Below are positions 1-8,088 of a DNA stretch of 64,000 nucleotides, piece by piece. Position numbers and translations under genes: made by a program. Each line of letters opens with the position of its first letter. The first letter of the stretch is position 1. Origin of the DNA: Pseudomonas ovata (GTDB taxonomy: Bacteria > Pseudomonadota > Gammaproteobacteria > Pseudomonadales > Pseudomonadaceae). The notes under the pieces are model-generated. The model saw only the letters and a list, made by a program, of their open reading frames with translations. It was not told where the DNA came from and made no database searches. The stretch spans positions 62,001 through 126,000 of the forward strand of contig NZ_QFFU01000013.1 in assembly GCF_003131185.1 (NCBI RefSeq). The letters are read 5' to 3'.

Positions 1-1
1 G

Positions 2-811
2 TTGGCGCTGTCCAGTGGCGAGCGTTCCTTGTCCATGCATGCGGCCATCAGCGGCAACAGCGCTCATGCCGGGGCCGAGTTGCGCATGGTCGACGTCAAC
101 GCCGGCACCCGCACGCACCGCGCCTTCGATGAACTGCACGGGCTGGCGGGGGCTGACTTTCATCGGGCGCTGACTGTGGCCGTCAGCAAGCATCATGGTC
201 ATCTTGGGCCCGCGTTCGTCGAGTGTCTGCTGGCCAGTGATGATCGGGCCGGGTTGCTGCAGGAGTTCGCCAGTGTTCGTGCCCGCTTTGTCGAAGACAA
301 CGCCCAGGCCGGTCGGGTGGCGGATCGCTTCGCCGTGATCGCGCTGGCGGCGGAAATGGCAATCGCCTACCACCTGTTGCCCTGGACGCCGGGCAGCGCT
401 CTGGATCATTGCCGATTGCTCTATGGCGAATGGCTGGCCCAGATCGGTAGCGGAAACGCCGAAGACCGCCAGATCCTCGCCAGCCTCTCGGACTTCATCG
501 ACAAACATGGCAGCAGCCGCTTTTCATGCATCAAGCACGACACCACCGACCTCAAGGTGCATAACCGTGCCGGCTACTGGGAGGTGACGGGCGAGCGGCG
601 GTTGTACCTGTTCAACAAGCCGGCGCTGATCGAGGCGGGTAATGGCCATGCGTTGAGCCGCATCATCAAGGCGCTGGAAGGCGTGGGCGGCCTGGCCAAG
701 CGCGACAGCGACCGCAAGCGGCACACCAAGAAGTATCGGCTGCCGGGGGGCGGTTCGGCCGGGCTTTATGTGATTGATCCGGAGGCTATCAACGGCGAAA
801 GCACGCGATGA
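2..811 (+). CDS. DUF927-domain protein, C-terminal part (runs off left edge)
   Basis: The frame is open from the first bases, so the true start lies outside the window; 269 residues are visible. The stretch with GERSLSMHAA, RMVDVNAG and FDELHG resembles the C-terminal half of DUF927 proteins. These are helicase/primase-like ATPases often found on phages and integrated islands, where a catalytic core is followed by a region that senses or loads DNA. The visible part has no Walker A motif, as expected if the NTPase core lies upstream. The end is basic (residues about 225-255, many K/R), which would suit nucleic acid contact. The TGA stop is followed directly by REP sequence. The family call rests on remembered motif similarity; the function is inferred. 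Confidence 0.6.
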   Translation: MALSSGERSLSMHAAISGNSAHAGAELRMVDVNAGTRTHRAFDELHGLAGADFHRALTVAVSKHHGHLGPAFVECLLASDDRAGLLQEFASVRARFVEDNAQAGRVADRFAVIALAAEMAIAYHLLPWTPGSALDHCRLLYGEWLAQIGSGNAEDRQILASLSDFIDKHGSSRFSCIKHDTTDLKVHNRAGYWEVTGERRLYLFNKPALIEAGNGHALSRIIKALEGVGGLAKRDSDRKRHTKKYRLPGGGSAGLYVIDPEAINGESTR

Positions 812-821
812 GAAAACATCG

Positions 822-1022
822 GACTGTGGGAGGCGGCTTGCCGGCGATGGCGATGGGACAGGCGCAGCAGGTGTGTTGGGCTTGCTGGCCTCATCGTCGG
901 ATCGCCGCCCGGGGCAGAGCCCCCTCCCACTGGATTGATGTCGCCCAAGGTCTCGGGTCTGGCATCAGACTGTGGGAGGCAGCTTGCTGGCGATGGCTAT
1001 GTGACAGGCGCAGCAGGTGTGT
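822..1022. repeat. REP cluster 1 (two REP cores plus spacer modules)
   Basis: Two copies of the core TGTGGGAGGCGGCTTGCCGG (second copy with GGCAGCTTGCTGG) lie in the same orientation. They are separated by the modules GCAGCAGGTGTGTTGG, GGCCTCATCG and GGATTGATGTCGCCCA. The same modules recur in seven other gaps of the window. The rest of the 812-1170 gap holds no gene; it ends with the leader of mltA. Confidence 0.85.
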
Positions 1023-1170
1023 TCTGCATGCATCAGACGCTTGCAGGATAGACCTCGATAAAAGCCGATACAGGTCACGGCCTGGCCAATGGTTACCTTT
1101 GACCGACAATCACTTGCCCCTCACGCCACATCCGCCACAATGGGCGCTTTTTAGTTAGGACTGCCCGCCG

Positions 1171-2340
1171 ATGCCTGTCTTTTTTACTCCTTGGCGCAAA
1201 GCCCTGGTCATTTCGTCGCTGGTGTTGCTGGCCGCGTGCGACAACACGGATAACACCGCCAAGCCCACGCCACCGGTCAAGCCGGCCGAGCCGCACACCA
1301 CGTACCGGCAGGCCGGCTGGGACGAGCTGCCGGCGGTGGCGGATGCCGACCTGCAGGCCGGTTTCGGTGCATGGCGCAGCGCCTGCACGCGGCTCAAGGC
1401 GGATCCGGTGTGGGGCGCGCCCTGTACGGCGGCAGCCAGTCTGGCGCCGGCGCCTGAGGCGATGGCGATCCGCAGCTTTTTGCAGGCCAACCTGCAGGTC
1501 TACAGCTTGCGTGCCGAGGGCGGCAGCGCCGATGGCTTGATCACCGGTTATTACGAGCCGGTCTACCCCGGCAGCCTGACCCGCACCGAGCAGGCCACGG
1601 TGCCGGTGTACGGCATTCCCGAGGACCTGGTGGTGGTCAACCTCGACAGCCTGTACCCCGAGCTCAAGGGCAAGCGCCTGCGTGGCCGGCTTGATGGGCG
1701 GGTGCTGAGGCCTTATGACGATGCCGCGACCATCAACGCCCAAGGCCTGCAAGCGCCGGTGATTGCCTGGCTGACCGACCCGATGGATTTGCAGTTCTTG
1801 CAAATTCAGGGGTCGGGCCGGGTGAGCCTGCCGGATGGCTCGCAGGCGCGTCTGGCGTATGCCGACCAGAACGGTCACCCGTACCGCGCCATTGGCCGCT
1901 GGCTGGTGGAGCAGGGGGCCTTGAAGAAAGAAGAGGTCACCATGGGCACCATCGCCGGTTGGGCCAAGGCCAACCCGCAGCGGGTGCCGGAGCTGCTGGC
2001 GAGTAATCCCAGCTATGTGTTTTTCACCCGGAATCCGGACAGCAACGAAGGTCCGCGTGGCTCGCTGAACGTGCCGTTGACCGACGGTTATAGCGTGGCC
2101 ATCGACCGCAAGGTGATTCCGCTGGGCAGCCTGCTGTGGCTGTCGACCACCCGCCCGGACGGCACGCCGCTGGTGCGCCCGGTGGCCGCGCAGGACACCG
2201 GCGGGGCGATTGCCGGTGAAGTGCGTGCCGACCTGTTCTGGGGCACCGGTGACGCCGCCGGGCACCTGGCCGGCGACATGAAGCAGAAAGGTAATGTGTG
2301 GCTGCTGTGGCCCAAGGGCACGGCATTGCCGGCGCAGTAG
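1171..2340 (+). CDS. mltA: Membrane-bound lytic murein transglycosylase A
   Basis: This outer-membrane lipoprotein cleaves the MurNAc-GlcNAc bond of peptidoglycan and forms 1,6-anhydroMurNAc ends during wall turnover. The 389-residue product starts with a basic n-region and hydrophobic stretch ending in the lipobox LLAAC (Cys about 23), so it should be lipidated. The MltA core follows (YYEP near 130, then a β-barrel region with LQIQGSGR). The C-terminal 3D domain carries the catalytic Asp in AAQDTGGAI (about residue 342) and DLFWGTG. Length fits the family. It stands alone between two REP clusters, with no sign of an operon. Confidence 0.95.
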   Translation: MPVFFTPWRKALVISSLVLLAACDNTDNTAKPTPPVKPAEPHTTYRQAGWDELPAVADADLQAGFGAWRSACTRLKADPVWGAPCTAAASLAPAPEAMAIRSFLQANLQVYSLRAEGGSADGLITGYYEPVYPGSLTRTEQATVPVYGIPEDLVVVNLDSLYPELKGKRLRGRLDGRVLRPYDDAATINAQGLQAPVIAWLTDPMDLQFLQIQGSGRVSLPDGSQARLAYADQNGHPYRAIGRWLVEQGALKKEEVTMGTIAGWAKANPQRVPELLASNPSYVFFTRNPDSNEGPRGSLNVPLTDGYSVAIDRKVIPLGSLLWLSTTRPDGTPLVRPVAAQDTGGAIAGEVRADLFWGTGDAAGHLAGDMKQKGNVWLLWPKGTALPAQ

Positions 2341-2354
2341 GCACGGACTCGATC

Positions 2355-2462
2355 GCGGGCAGATCGGGTCGCCGATCTGCCCCTTCTACAGGATTGATGT
2401 CGCCCAAGGTCTCGTGCCTGGCACCGGACTGTGGGAGGCGGCTTGCCGGCGATGGCTATTGT
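2355..2462. repeat. REP cluster 2
   Basis: Carries the modules GGGCAGATCGGG, ACAGGATTGATGTCGCCCA, CTCGTGCCTGGCACCGGACT and the core GTGGGAGGCGGCTTGCCGG, directly behind mltA. It may also act as an mRNA-end hairpin for mltA, since no T-run terminator is visible. Confidence 0.8.
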
Positions 2463-2567
2463 GTTGTTTTGATGAAGGGCCACGTTTTGTCAATGTCAGA
2501 AGGTTGGTTGTAGCCATGTGAAGGCCTATCATGGGATATACAAGTGACATATCCCAAGAGGTGTTCC

Positions 2568-2798
2568 ATGGAGCAAGGTGCTGTTTTTCAGAGCAACCGT
2601 AGCCAGGCAATCCGCTTGCCAAAGGCGGCAGCGCTTCCCGATGATGTCAAACGGGTCGATGTCGTGGCGATTGGCAGGACACGAATCATTACCCCGGCGG
2701 GCGAGTCCTGGGACAGTTGGTTTGATCAGGAGGGTGTTACTGGCGATTTCATGACTCATCGGGAGCAACCTTGCGATCAGGAGCGCGAGTCGTTCTAA
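2568..2798 (+). CDS. vapB: VapB-type antitoxin (AbrB/MazE-like)
   Basis: Product of 76 residues with an N-terminal swapped-hairpin AbrB fold (QSNRSQAIRLPKA), typical of VapB antitoxins that bind operator DNA and neutralise a PIN-domain RNase. The C-terminal part (WDSWFDQ onward) is the likely toxin-binding tail. I chose the ATG at 2568 because AAGAGG lies just upstream and the family starts directly before the DNA-binding fold; an upstream in-frame start at 2544 adds eight unlikely residues. The stop overlaps the vapC start by one base (TAATG), so the pair is translationally coupled. Autoregulation by the VapBC complex is expected from the family. Confidence 0.85.
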   Translation: MEQGAVFQSNRSQAIRLPKAAALPDDVKRVDVVAIGRTRIITPAGESWDSWFDQEGVTGDFMTHREQPCDQERESF

Positions 2799-3214
2799 TG
2801 ATCAAGTACATGCTCGATACCAATATTTGTATTTTTACCATCAAGAACCGCCCTGAGTCGGTCCGCGACCTGTTCAAGCGGCACCACGGTCAAATGTGCA
2901 TCAGCACGATAACGTTGATGGAGCTCATGTACGGCGCAGAAAAGTCTTCAAGGCCTGAACGTAATATGGCAGACGTTGAAGGGTTCACGGCCCGTCTTGA
3001 AGTGTTCTCCTATGACGTGAATGCAGCTGCGCATACCGGCCAGCTTCGTGCCGAGCTGGCAAAGGCAGGAGCGCCGATCGGACCTTATGATCAAATGATT
3101 GCCGGTCATGCGCGTGCTGAAGCGCTGATTCTGGTTACCAACAATCTTCGCGAGTTTGAACGAGTACCGGGTTTGCGAATTGAAGACTGGGTGACAGCCA
3201 AGGGTGAGTCATAG
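2798..3214 (+). CDS. vapC: VapC-type toxin, PIN-domain ribonuclease
   Basis: A 138-residue PIN-domain protein, the endoribonuclease partner of the preceding antitoxin; VapC enzymes usually cut tRNAs or rRNA. The acidic metal-binding residues are visible: Asp in MLDTNICIF (about 6), Glu in TLMELMYGAE (about 43), and Asp in GPYDQMIAGHA (about 99), followed by the late TNN motif. All key residues are present, so the toxin looks active. The start at 2798 overlaps the vapB stop; a longer frame from 2771 has no support. The pair lies between REP clusters, as mobile accessory modules often do. Confidence 0.9.
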   Translation: MIKYMLDTNICIFTIKNRPESVRDLFKRHHGQMCISTITLMELMYGAEKSSRPERNMADVEGFTARLEVFSYDVNAAAHTGQLRAELAKAGAPIGPYDQMIAGHARAEALILVTNNLREFERVPGLRIEDWVTAKGES

Positions 3215-3253
3215 CCGGTCTGCACTTCTCTGCCTGCGAAAGGCTGGAATCAT

Positions 3254-3404
3254 GACCATCGCGGGCAGATCGGGGCGCCGACCGGCCCCTTCCACAGGAT
3301 TGATGTCGCCCAGGACCTCGTGCCTGGCACCGGACTGTGGGAGGCAGCTCTGCTGGCGATGGCTATGTGACAGACGCAGCAGGTGTGTGGGTCTTGCTGG
3401 TCTT
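3254..3404. repeat. REP cluster 3
   Basis: Same module order as cluster 2 (GGGCAGATCGGGGCGCCG, GGATTGATGTCGCCCAGG, CTCGTGCCTGGCACCGGACT, then the core GTGGGAGGCAGCTCTGCTGG), followed by CAGCAGGTGTGTGG. It lies between vapC and the bcs promoter. Confidence 0.8.
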
Positions 3405-3435
3405 TCCCACAAGTGCTGCAGCGAAAGGCCAGAAG

Positions 3436-3449
3436 GTCAATAATTTGGC
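3436..3449. promoter_or_regulatory. FleQ-like box upstream of the bcs operon
   Basis: GTCAATAATTTGGC matches the Pseudomonas FleQ-box form GTCAATAAATTGAC at 12 of 14 positions. FleQ is a c-di-GMP-responsive regulator that controls exopolysaccharide operons in Pseudomonas. The site lies about 46 bp upstream of the predicted -35. Assignment is by motif only. Confidence 0.55.
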
Positions 3450-3494
3450 GTTTTTTAAACGTCTACTCAATATAAAACCAATCATCACATAATA

Positions 3495-3523
3495 TTGACA
3501 GTGGCAGTTTGATGCCACACTAT
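3495..3523 (+). promoter_or_regulatory. Predicted σ70-type promoter of the bcs operon
   Basis: TTGACA at 3495-3500, a 17-bp spacer, then CACTAT. The 30 bp from 3491 to 3520 match the region before wssA (17839-17868) at 22 positions, including the TTGACA, which supports a conserved functional site. The leader to bcsE would be about 240 nt. The remainder of the 3405-3767 gap shows no gene. Confidence 0.5.
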
Positions 3524-3767
3524 GTCTCTTATGACGAACGGTATTACACAATCATGACAGGCCTGTTTTAACGCTGGTCAGCCGATAAGCATCCTCCGTA
3601 TCATGCGCGCACTCTAGTTATAAGCCCGCTTGCCGATAGCACGGGTAATCGCTTAATCCACTCGTCTTCTCTTCAGGTTCAAGTTCTCGACGTTCTGGTT
3701 TACGGCCAGTGCTCAATCATTGCGGTTGAGGCCTGTCTGTGCATTCGTATTGATGGAGTAGAAAGGT

Positions 3768-5309
3768 TTGGGGCCTGTCACCTTGGCCATCCGGCATTTG
3801 CAGGATGAGCATATTTTACTGCGCCAGGGAGGCCTGTACTGGATCGCTCATGATCTGCCGGCGGATGCGCAGACGCTTGCCTGTCAGTTCCTGGGCGCCT
3901 TGTCGGCGCAGCATGAGGCGACGCTGGTGTGTGTCGGCACTGAACCTGAAGCCCTTGCCGGGCGCCTTGCTGCGGACAGCGGCCCCTCTGTCTTGCGCCT
4001 GTTTGCCGTGGCCGCCGACGCGGCAGCCACGGCGGTATTGCCGGCCCTGAGTGTCGACCTGCAGCGCATCCGCCTGGCCCGGGGCAGCCAGTTGGTCTTG
4101 ATGGTGCCGGCCGCCTGGCTGGACACGTTCGACACGCTTGAACTGCAACGCTGGTGCGTGCATATGCGCCAGTGGTTATTGTCGTTCGAGGCCACGCTGT
4201 TGGTATTGAGCAGCGGGCAGTCGCCACAACTTCATCAATGTTTGCTGGGCTTTAACGAGCAACTTTCCGGGCTGGCGCAGTTGTATCGCCAGGATGGTGC
4301 GATTCGTTATCAATTGAATTACTGGCACAGCCCGCTGGGCGTTTGTGCCGCACAAATGTTCGAGCTGCAACAAGGCGCCTGCGGCTTTGCCCTGGACAAG
4401 ACGCAACGCGCTACAGCGAAGTCGCGCACCGACGATCAACGCATTTACCTGACCCAGCGTCTGGTACTTGAGGGCGCGCCGCCCTTGTCCAGGCAGTGGC
4501 GGCTGTTCGAGCAGCGCAGCGAGCTGTTGCAGCAGGCGCGCAGTGCGCGCGCTGCCAGCGTCATCGTGGCACTGGAGAGCAACAAGGATGTGGAGGCGCT
4601 GGCCGGCCAGTTGCACGAACTGCGTGAGCACTGCGGTGTGTCCCTGAAGATCATCGTGCGCGAAATGGAGCCTTGCCTGCGGTATCGCGACGAACGCCTG
4701 CTGCTGGCCAGCGGGGCCAACCTGATCGTGCCGTGCAACACCACGCTGGCCCGCTTTCTGAGCATGGTCGAAAGCGTTCAGGGACAGGTCTGGCGTCACC
4801 GCCAGGCGTCCGACATCGAGTCGCTGCTGGATCGGCTGCGCCCGCCGGCCCAGCGCGGCCTGCTGGACCCCAAGGCATTCATCGACCTGCTCGATCAGGT
4901 CTATGGCGGCGCCGGCGGCGAGCTGGATCACCAATTGCTCAGGCTGCAGCCTCGCGGTGAATTGAACCTGGAACAGTACCTGGGCCAGATCACCCTGCGC
5001 CGCTTCGGCGATGTCGCCTGCGTGGTCGACGGGCAGTTCTACCTGTTTCTGTTTGCCTGCCGCGGCGACGGCCTGGAGCCGGCGCTGGGCAACGTCTGCC
5101 GCCTGCCGTGGCGCGACCTGTTCAGTGACTGCACCGTGCTGCCCGGCGTGGACGCCTTGCCGCGCCAGGCCTTTGTGCTGGCGCCGGCAATGCAGGACCT
5201 CTCGCAGCAGGCGCTGCAACAGGTGACCGCCGACCTGCACCGGTCGATCAATCAGACCGGCTTTGTGCCGCAACGCATCACGCTCACGCTGTCGGAGCCC
5301 GGTTCATGA
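3768..5309 (+). CDS. bcsE: BcsE, c-di-GMP-binding cellulose synthesis regulator
   Basis: Cytosolic protein of E. coli-type cellulose operons that binds c-di-GMP and boosts the Bcs secretion complex through BcsF, BcsR and BcsQ. The 513 residues fit the family (about 520). The C-terminal GIL domain shows LRYRDERLL, with the c-di-GMP-binding RxxD at residues 305-308 (RYRD), followed by ASGANLIVPC as in enterobacterial BcsE. The N-terminal part is the degenerate receiver/NTPase-like scaffold. The start is TTG, chosen because GGAG sits 9 nt upstream and no ATG is near; the rare start may limit expression. It is the first gene of an operon in which every junction overlaps. ATGA overlap joins it to bcsF. 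Confidence 0.92.
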   Translation: MGPVTLAIRHLQDEHILLRQGGLYWIAHDLPADAQTLACQFLGALSAQHEATLVCVGTEPEALAGRLAADSGPSVLRLFAVAADAAATAVLPALSVDLQRIRLARGSQLVLMVPAAWLDTFDTLELQRWCVHMRQWLLSFEATLLVLSSGQSPQLHQCLLGFNEQLSGLAQLYRQDGAIRYQLNYWHSPLGVCAAQMFELQQGACGFALDKTQRATAKSRTDDQRIYLTQRLVLEGAPPLSRQWRLFEQRSELLQQARSARAASVIVALESNKDVEALAGQLHELREHCGVSLKIIVREMEPCLRYRDERLLLASGANLIVPCNTTLARFLSMVESVQGQVWRHRQASDIESLLDRLRPPAQRGLLDPKAFIDLLDQVYGGAGGELDHQLLRLQPRGELNLEQYLGQITLRRFGDVACVVDGQFYLFLFACRGDGLEPALGNVCRLPWRDLFSDCTVLPGVDALPRQAFVLAPAMQDLSQQALQQVTADLHRSINQTGFVPQRITLTLSEPGS

Positions 5310-5506
5310 ATTACGCCCAGTTGCTGCAGGTCATGGCCGTCAGTGTATTGCTGACGGTGGCGCTGATCCTGCTGCTGCGCAGTGTCCGCCAGCGCCTGGC
5401 CCGCTGGTGGCAGACCTGTTTGCCGCCACGTCACCTGAAACCGCGTGGCGTGCGCCGCCGTCAGTCTGCGGATGCGGCCGGGAGTGATGTCCATGAGCAG
5501 TCTTGA
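5306..5506 (+). CDS. bcsF: BcsF, small membrane anchor protein
   Basis: A 66-residue protein with one strong transmembrane helix (about residues 6-26) and a basic, Arg-rich cytosolic tail. In E. coli BcsF recruits BcsE to the inner-membrane synthase complex and acts with BcsG. Length and position between bcsE and bcsG support the call; the sequence itself is too short and variable for motif proof. It overlaps bcsE by ATGA and overlaps the start of bcsG. Confidence 0.85.
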   Translation: MNYAQLLQVMAVSVLLTVALILLLRSVRQRLARWWQTCLPPRHLKPRGVRRRQSADAAGSDVHEQS

Positions 5507-7124
5507 ACGCGACAAGGCCGTCCCGGCAGCCACGGTCTGGACCTGGCCGGGGCTGGGCCTGTGGAACCTGTATTTCATCGTCAAACTGGCGCTGTTCTGG
5601 GCCGGCTACCTGAACCTGCAACTGCTGCCCAACCTGGTGCTGGCTGCGGTGCTGCTGGTGCCGTTGCCGCATCGTTACCTGGTGTGGCTGCGCACGTTGA
5701 TTGCGGTGCCGGTGGGCGTGGCGCTGTTTTATCAGGACACCTGGCTGCCGCCGTTCAGCCGCTTGCTGGACCAGCCGGGCGTGTTGAATTTCAGCAGCGA
5801 ATATTTGCTGGAGCTGGCCGGGCGGTTTATCGACTGGCACCTGTGTGGCCAGTTGCTGGTGCTGACCGTGGTGTACTTCTTTGTGCGCCAGTGGCTGCGC
5901 CTGACCACCCTGACCCTGGCCGGCTTCGCCTGGCTGGGCAGTGCCAGCCTGCTGGCCATGCAGGCGCCGGCGCCGCAAAGCGTGGCGCCGGTTCCGGGCG
6001 TTGCGGCCGTCAGCAATACCGAGCCCGACAGCCCGACGCTGGAGGCCTACCTGCAGAAGTTCTACACCACCGAGGCCGCACGGCAGGTCAAGTTCGAGCC
6101 GTCGACCTCGGCGGCGCAGCCGTTCGACCTGTTGCTGATCAATATCTGTTCCATGGCCTGGGACGACCTGGAGGCGGTGGGCCTGCGCGACAACCCGCTG
6201 TTGCAGCAGATGGACATGGTCTTCGATAACTTCAACTCGGCCACCTCCTACAGCGGCCCGGCGGCCATTCGCCTGTTGCGCGCCAGTTGCGGCCAGCAAC
6301 CGCACAGCAAGCTATACGGCATGGCCGCCGAGCAGTGCCTGCTGATGGACGACTTGCGCAAGCTGGGCTTCAGCAGTCAGGTGATGCTCAACCACACCGG
6401 CCAGTTCGAAGGCTTTATCGATGAGGTGCGCAGCCAGGGCTCGCTACCGGCGCCGCAGGTCAGCACCGCCAACCTGCCACGGGCACTGGTCGGCTTCGAT
6501 GGCTCGCCGATCTGGCGCGACCGCGAGGTGCTCGACAAGTGGTGGCTCAACCGCGTCGGCCAGCAGGATGCGCGCGTGGCGCTGTTCTACAACACCACCA
6601 CGCTGCACGACGGCAACCGCGCGCTGACCGCCGATGGCGGCACCCGGAGCGCCGACTACAAGCCGCGCGCCCAGGCGCTGATCGACGACTTGAACACTTT
6701 TCTCAAGCAACTGGAAAAGAGCGGCCGGCGCGTGGCGGTGGTGATCGTGCCCGAGCACGGCGCAGCCTTGCACGGCGACCGCATGCAGATCGACGGCATG
6801 CGCGAGATTCCCAGCCCCTCGATCACCCATGTGCCGGTCGGCATCAAGCTGGTGGGCATGGGCAAGCCGCCGGCCAATGGCCCGATCCATGTCAGCGCGC
6901 CAAGCAGTTATCTGGCGCTGTCGCAGATCATCGCCCGCCTGTACGCCGCCGGCCCCACGGCCGAAGGCCAGGAGCCGGACTGGCAGGCGTTGCTGGCCAA
7001 CCTGCCGCAGACCCCGATGGTGTCGGAGAACTCAGGCACCGTGGTGCTCGATTACGCCGGCAAGCCTTACGTTCGGATCAAGGAGAAGGGCGCATGGCTG
7101 CCTTACCCACAACGGTTCAAATGA
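5493..7124 (+). CDS. bcsG: BcsG, cellulose phosphoethanolamine transferase
   Basis: Inner-membrane protein that transfers phosphoethanolamine to the emerging cellulose chain. The 543 residues begin with four to five hydrophobic helices (about 25-165), then a periplasmic alkaline-phosphatase-like domain. Zinc/catalytic residues can be placed by the E. coli pattern: Cys219 (NICSMAW), nucleophile Ser254 (SYSGPAA) and Glu421-His422 (VPEHGAA). The Cys-Ser spacing of 35 equals that of E. coli. All are present, so the enzyme should be active and the polymer of this operon should be pEtN-cellulose. I chose the ATG at 5493 because GGAG lies 8 nt upstream; an ATG at 5487 is too close to it. Confidence 0.95.
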   Translation: MSSLERDKAVPAATVWTWPGLGLWNLYFIVKLALFWAGYLNLQLLPNLVLAAVLLVPLPHRYLVWLRTLIAVPVGVALFYQDTWLPPFSRLLDQPGVLNFSSEYLLELAGRFIDWHLCGQLLVLTVVYFFVRQWLRLTTLTLAGFAWLGSASLLAMQAPAPQSVAPVPGVAAVSNTEPDSPTLEAYLQKFYTTEAARQVKFEPSTSAAQPFDLLLINICSMAWDDLEAVGLRDNPLLQQMDMVFDNFNSATSYSGPAAIRLLRASCGQQPHSKLYGMAAEQCLLMDDLRKLGFSSQVMLNHTGQFEGFIDEVRSQGSLPAPQVSTANLPRALVGFDGSPIWRDREVLDKWWLNRVGQQDARVALFYNTTTLHDGNRALTADGGTRSADYKPRAQALIDDLNTFLKQLEKSGRRVAVVIVPEHGAALHGDRMQIDGMREIPSPSITHVPVGIKLVGMGKPPANGPIHVSAPSSYLALSQIIARLYAAGPTAEGQEPDWQALLANLPQTPMVSENSGTVVLDYAGKPYVRIKEKGAWLPYPQRFK

Positions 7125-7351
7125 ACAAAGCGCCGTTGACACGCAACGAGCGCGCCGACGATATCGCCAGGCTCAAGGCCGACCTCAATCTGGCGGACCT
7201 GCACTACGTCGATATCTCCGCGCAGCTGGAACTGAGTCAGGCGCTCAAGCGCTGGCCATTGCTGGTCGAGCTGATCCGCGCCGACGAGCCGGATAAACAG
7301 GCCGTTGACGACCAAGACGAGCGGTCCATTATTCGTGAGGCGCGCCTGTGA
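7094..7351 (+). CDS. bcsR: BcsR, small regulator of cellulose synthase
   Basis: An 85-residue protein containing the BcsR core (RADDIARLKADLNL, YVDIS, LKRWPLLVEL), very similar in pattern to E. coli BcsR, which partners BcsQ and BcsE to activate and assemble the synthase. Two starts are possible. ATG 7094 has AGGAG 8 nt upstream and overlaps bcsG by 31 nt. ATG 7121 overlaps the bcsG stop as ATGA and gives 76 residues, closer to the 62-residue E. coli form. The frame is hidden inside a longer artefactual frame that begins within bcsG, so it is easily missed. GTGA overlap links it to bcsQ. Confidence 0.88.
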   Translation: MAALPTTVQMNKAPLTRNERADDIARLKADLNLADLHYVDISAQLELSQALKRWPLLVELIRADEPDKQAVDDQDERSIIREARL

Positions 7352-8088
7352 CGGTCCTGAGCCTGTCCGGCGTGCGCGGCGGGGTGGGCACCACCTCGCT
7401 GCTGGCCGCGCTCGGCTTTGCCCTGCAAAGCCTGGGCGAACGGGTGTTGATGATTGACCTGTGCCCGGAAAACCAGCTGCGCCTGCACTTCAACCTGCCC
7501 CTGGAGCAGTCGTCAGGCTGGGCGCGGGCGATGCTTGATGGCCAGCCCTGGCATGAACACGCCTGGCGCCTGACCGAGCAGTTGCACCTGCTGCCTTATG
7601 GCCGCCTGAGCGCGGCCCAGAGCCATGTGATCGAGCAGCGCCTGCTGACTGACCCGCTGCTCTGGACCCGGCGCCAGGCCAGCCTGGCCGGGCAATACGA
7701 CTGGCTGTTGTTCGACCTGCCGCAGCGCTTGCCGGGTCATGCCGCGATGGGACCGTGCCTGCTGCCGATCCGGGTGGCCGAAGCGGATCCTGCGTGCCTG
7801 GCGCTGTTGCAGCAGGCCCGGCAGGAGCCCGGTCATGTGCCGCCCCTGCTGTTGGTCAATCGTTTCGATCCGGGCAGTCAGTTGCAGCGCGACCTGTTGC
7901 TGGTGTGGCGCAACAGCCCGGGTAACCGCCTGCTGCCGTTGACCGTGCACAGTGATGAGGCCCTGCGCGAGGCCATGGCTTTTCGTCAGCCGGCGGGTCA
8001 GTACGCCCCCGACAGCCTGGCCGCCCAGGATGCGCTGAGCCTGGCGACCTGGTGCCTGACCCGGCGCCACGAACTGGAGGCCGCATGA
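7348..8088 (+). CDS. bcsQ: BcsQ, ParA/MinD-like ATPase of cellulose synthesis
   Basis: A 246-residue SIMIBI ATPase of the type that localises the cellulose machinery at the pole and forms a complex with BcsR. The P-loop reads GVRGGVGTTSLLAAL (residues 8-22). As in E. coli BcsQ, the usual signature lysine is missing, so this is a family trait and not a defect. MIDLCPENQLRLHFNL and LLFDLP follow as switch regions. It begins with GTG in a GTGA overlap with bcsR and ends in an ATGA overlap with bcsA. Its paralogue in the wss operon (WssA) has a canonical KGGVGKST loop. Confidence 0.93.
   Translation: MTVLSLSGVRGGVGTTSLLAALGFALQSLGERVLMIDLCPENQLRLHFNLPLEQSSGWARAMLDGQPWHEHAWRLTEQLHLLPYGRLSAAQSHVIEQRLLTDPLLWTRRQASLAGQYDWLLFDLPQRLPGHAAMGPCLLPIRVAEADPACLALLQQARQEPGHVPPLLLVNRFDPGSQLQRDLLLVWRNSPGNRLLPLTVHSDEALREAMAFRQPAGQYAPDSLAAQDALSLATWCLTRRHELEAA

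Noticed and set aside
808..1158. Short frames through the REP clusters (also near 3204, 16472, 17217, 32526 and 43216)
   Set aside because: They encode similar peptides only because they read the same repeats; no start-site support.
1093..2265. Long minus-strand frame opposite mltA
   Set aside because: Antisense shadow of a GC-rich gene; Arg/Gln/His-rich composition, no domain, and mltA is unmistakable on the plus strand.
7348..7420. Missing P-loop lysine in BcsQ as a possible inactivating mutation
   Set aside because: E. coli BcsQ has the same GGVGTTS form, so this is normal for the family.
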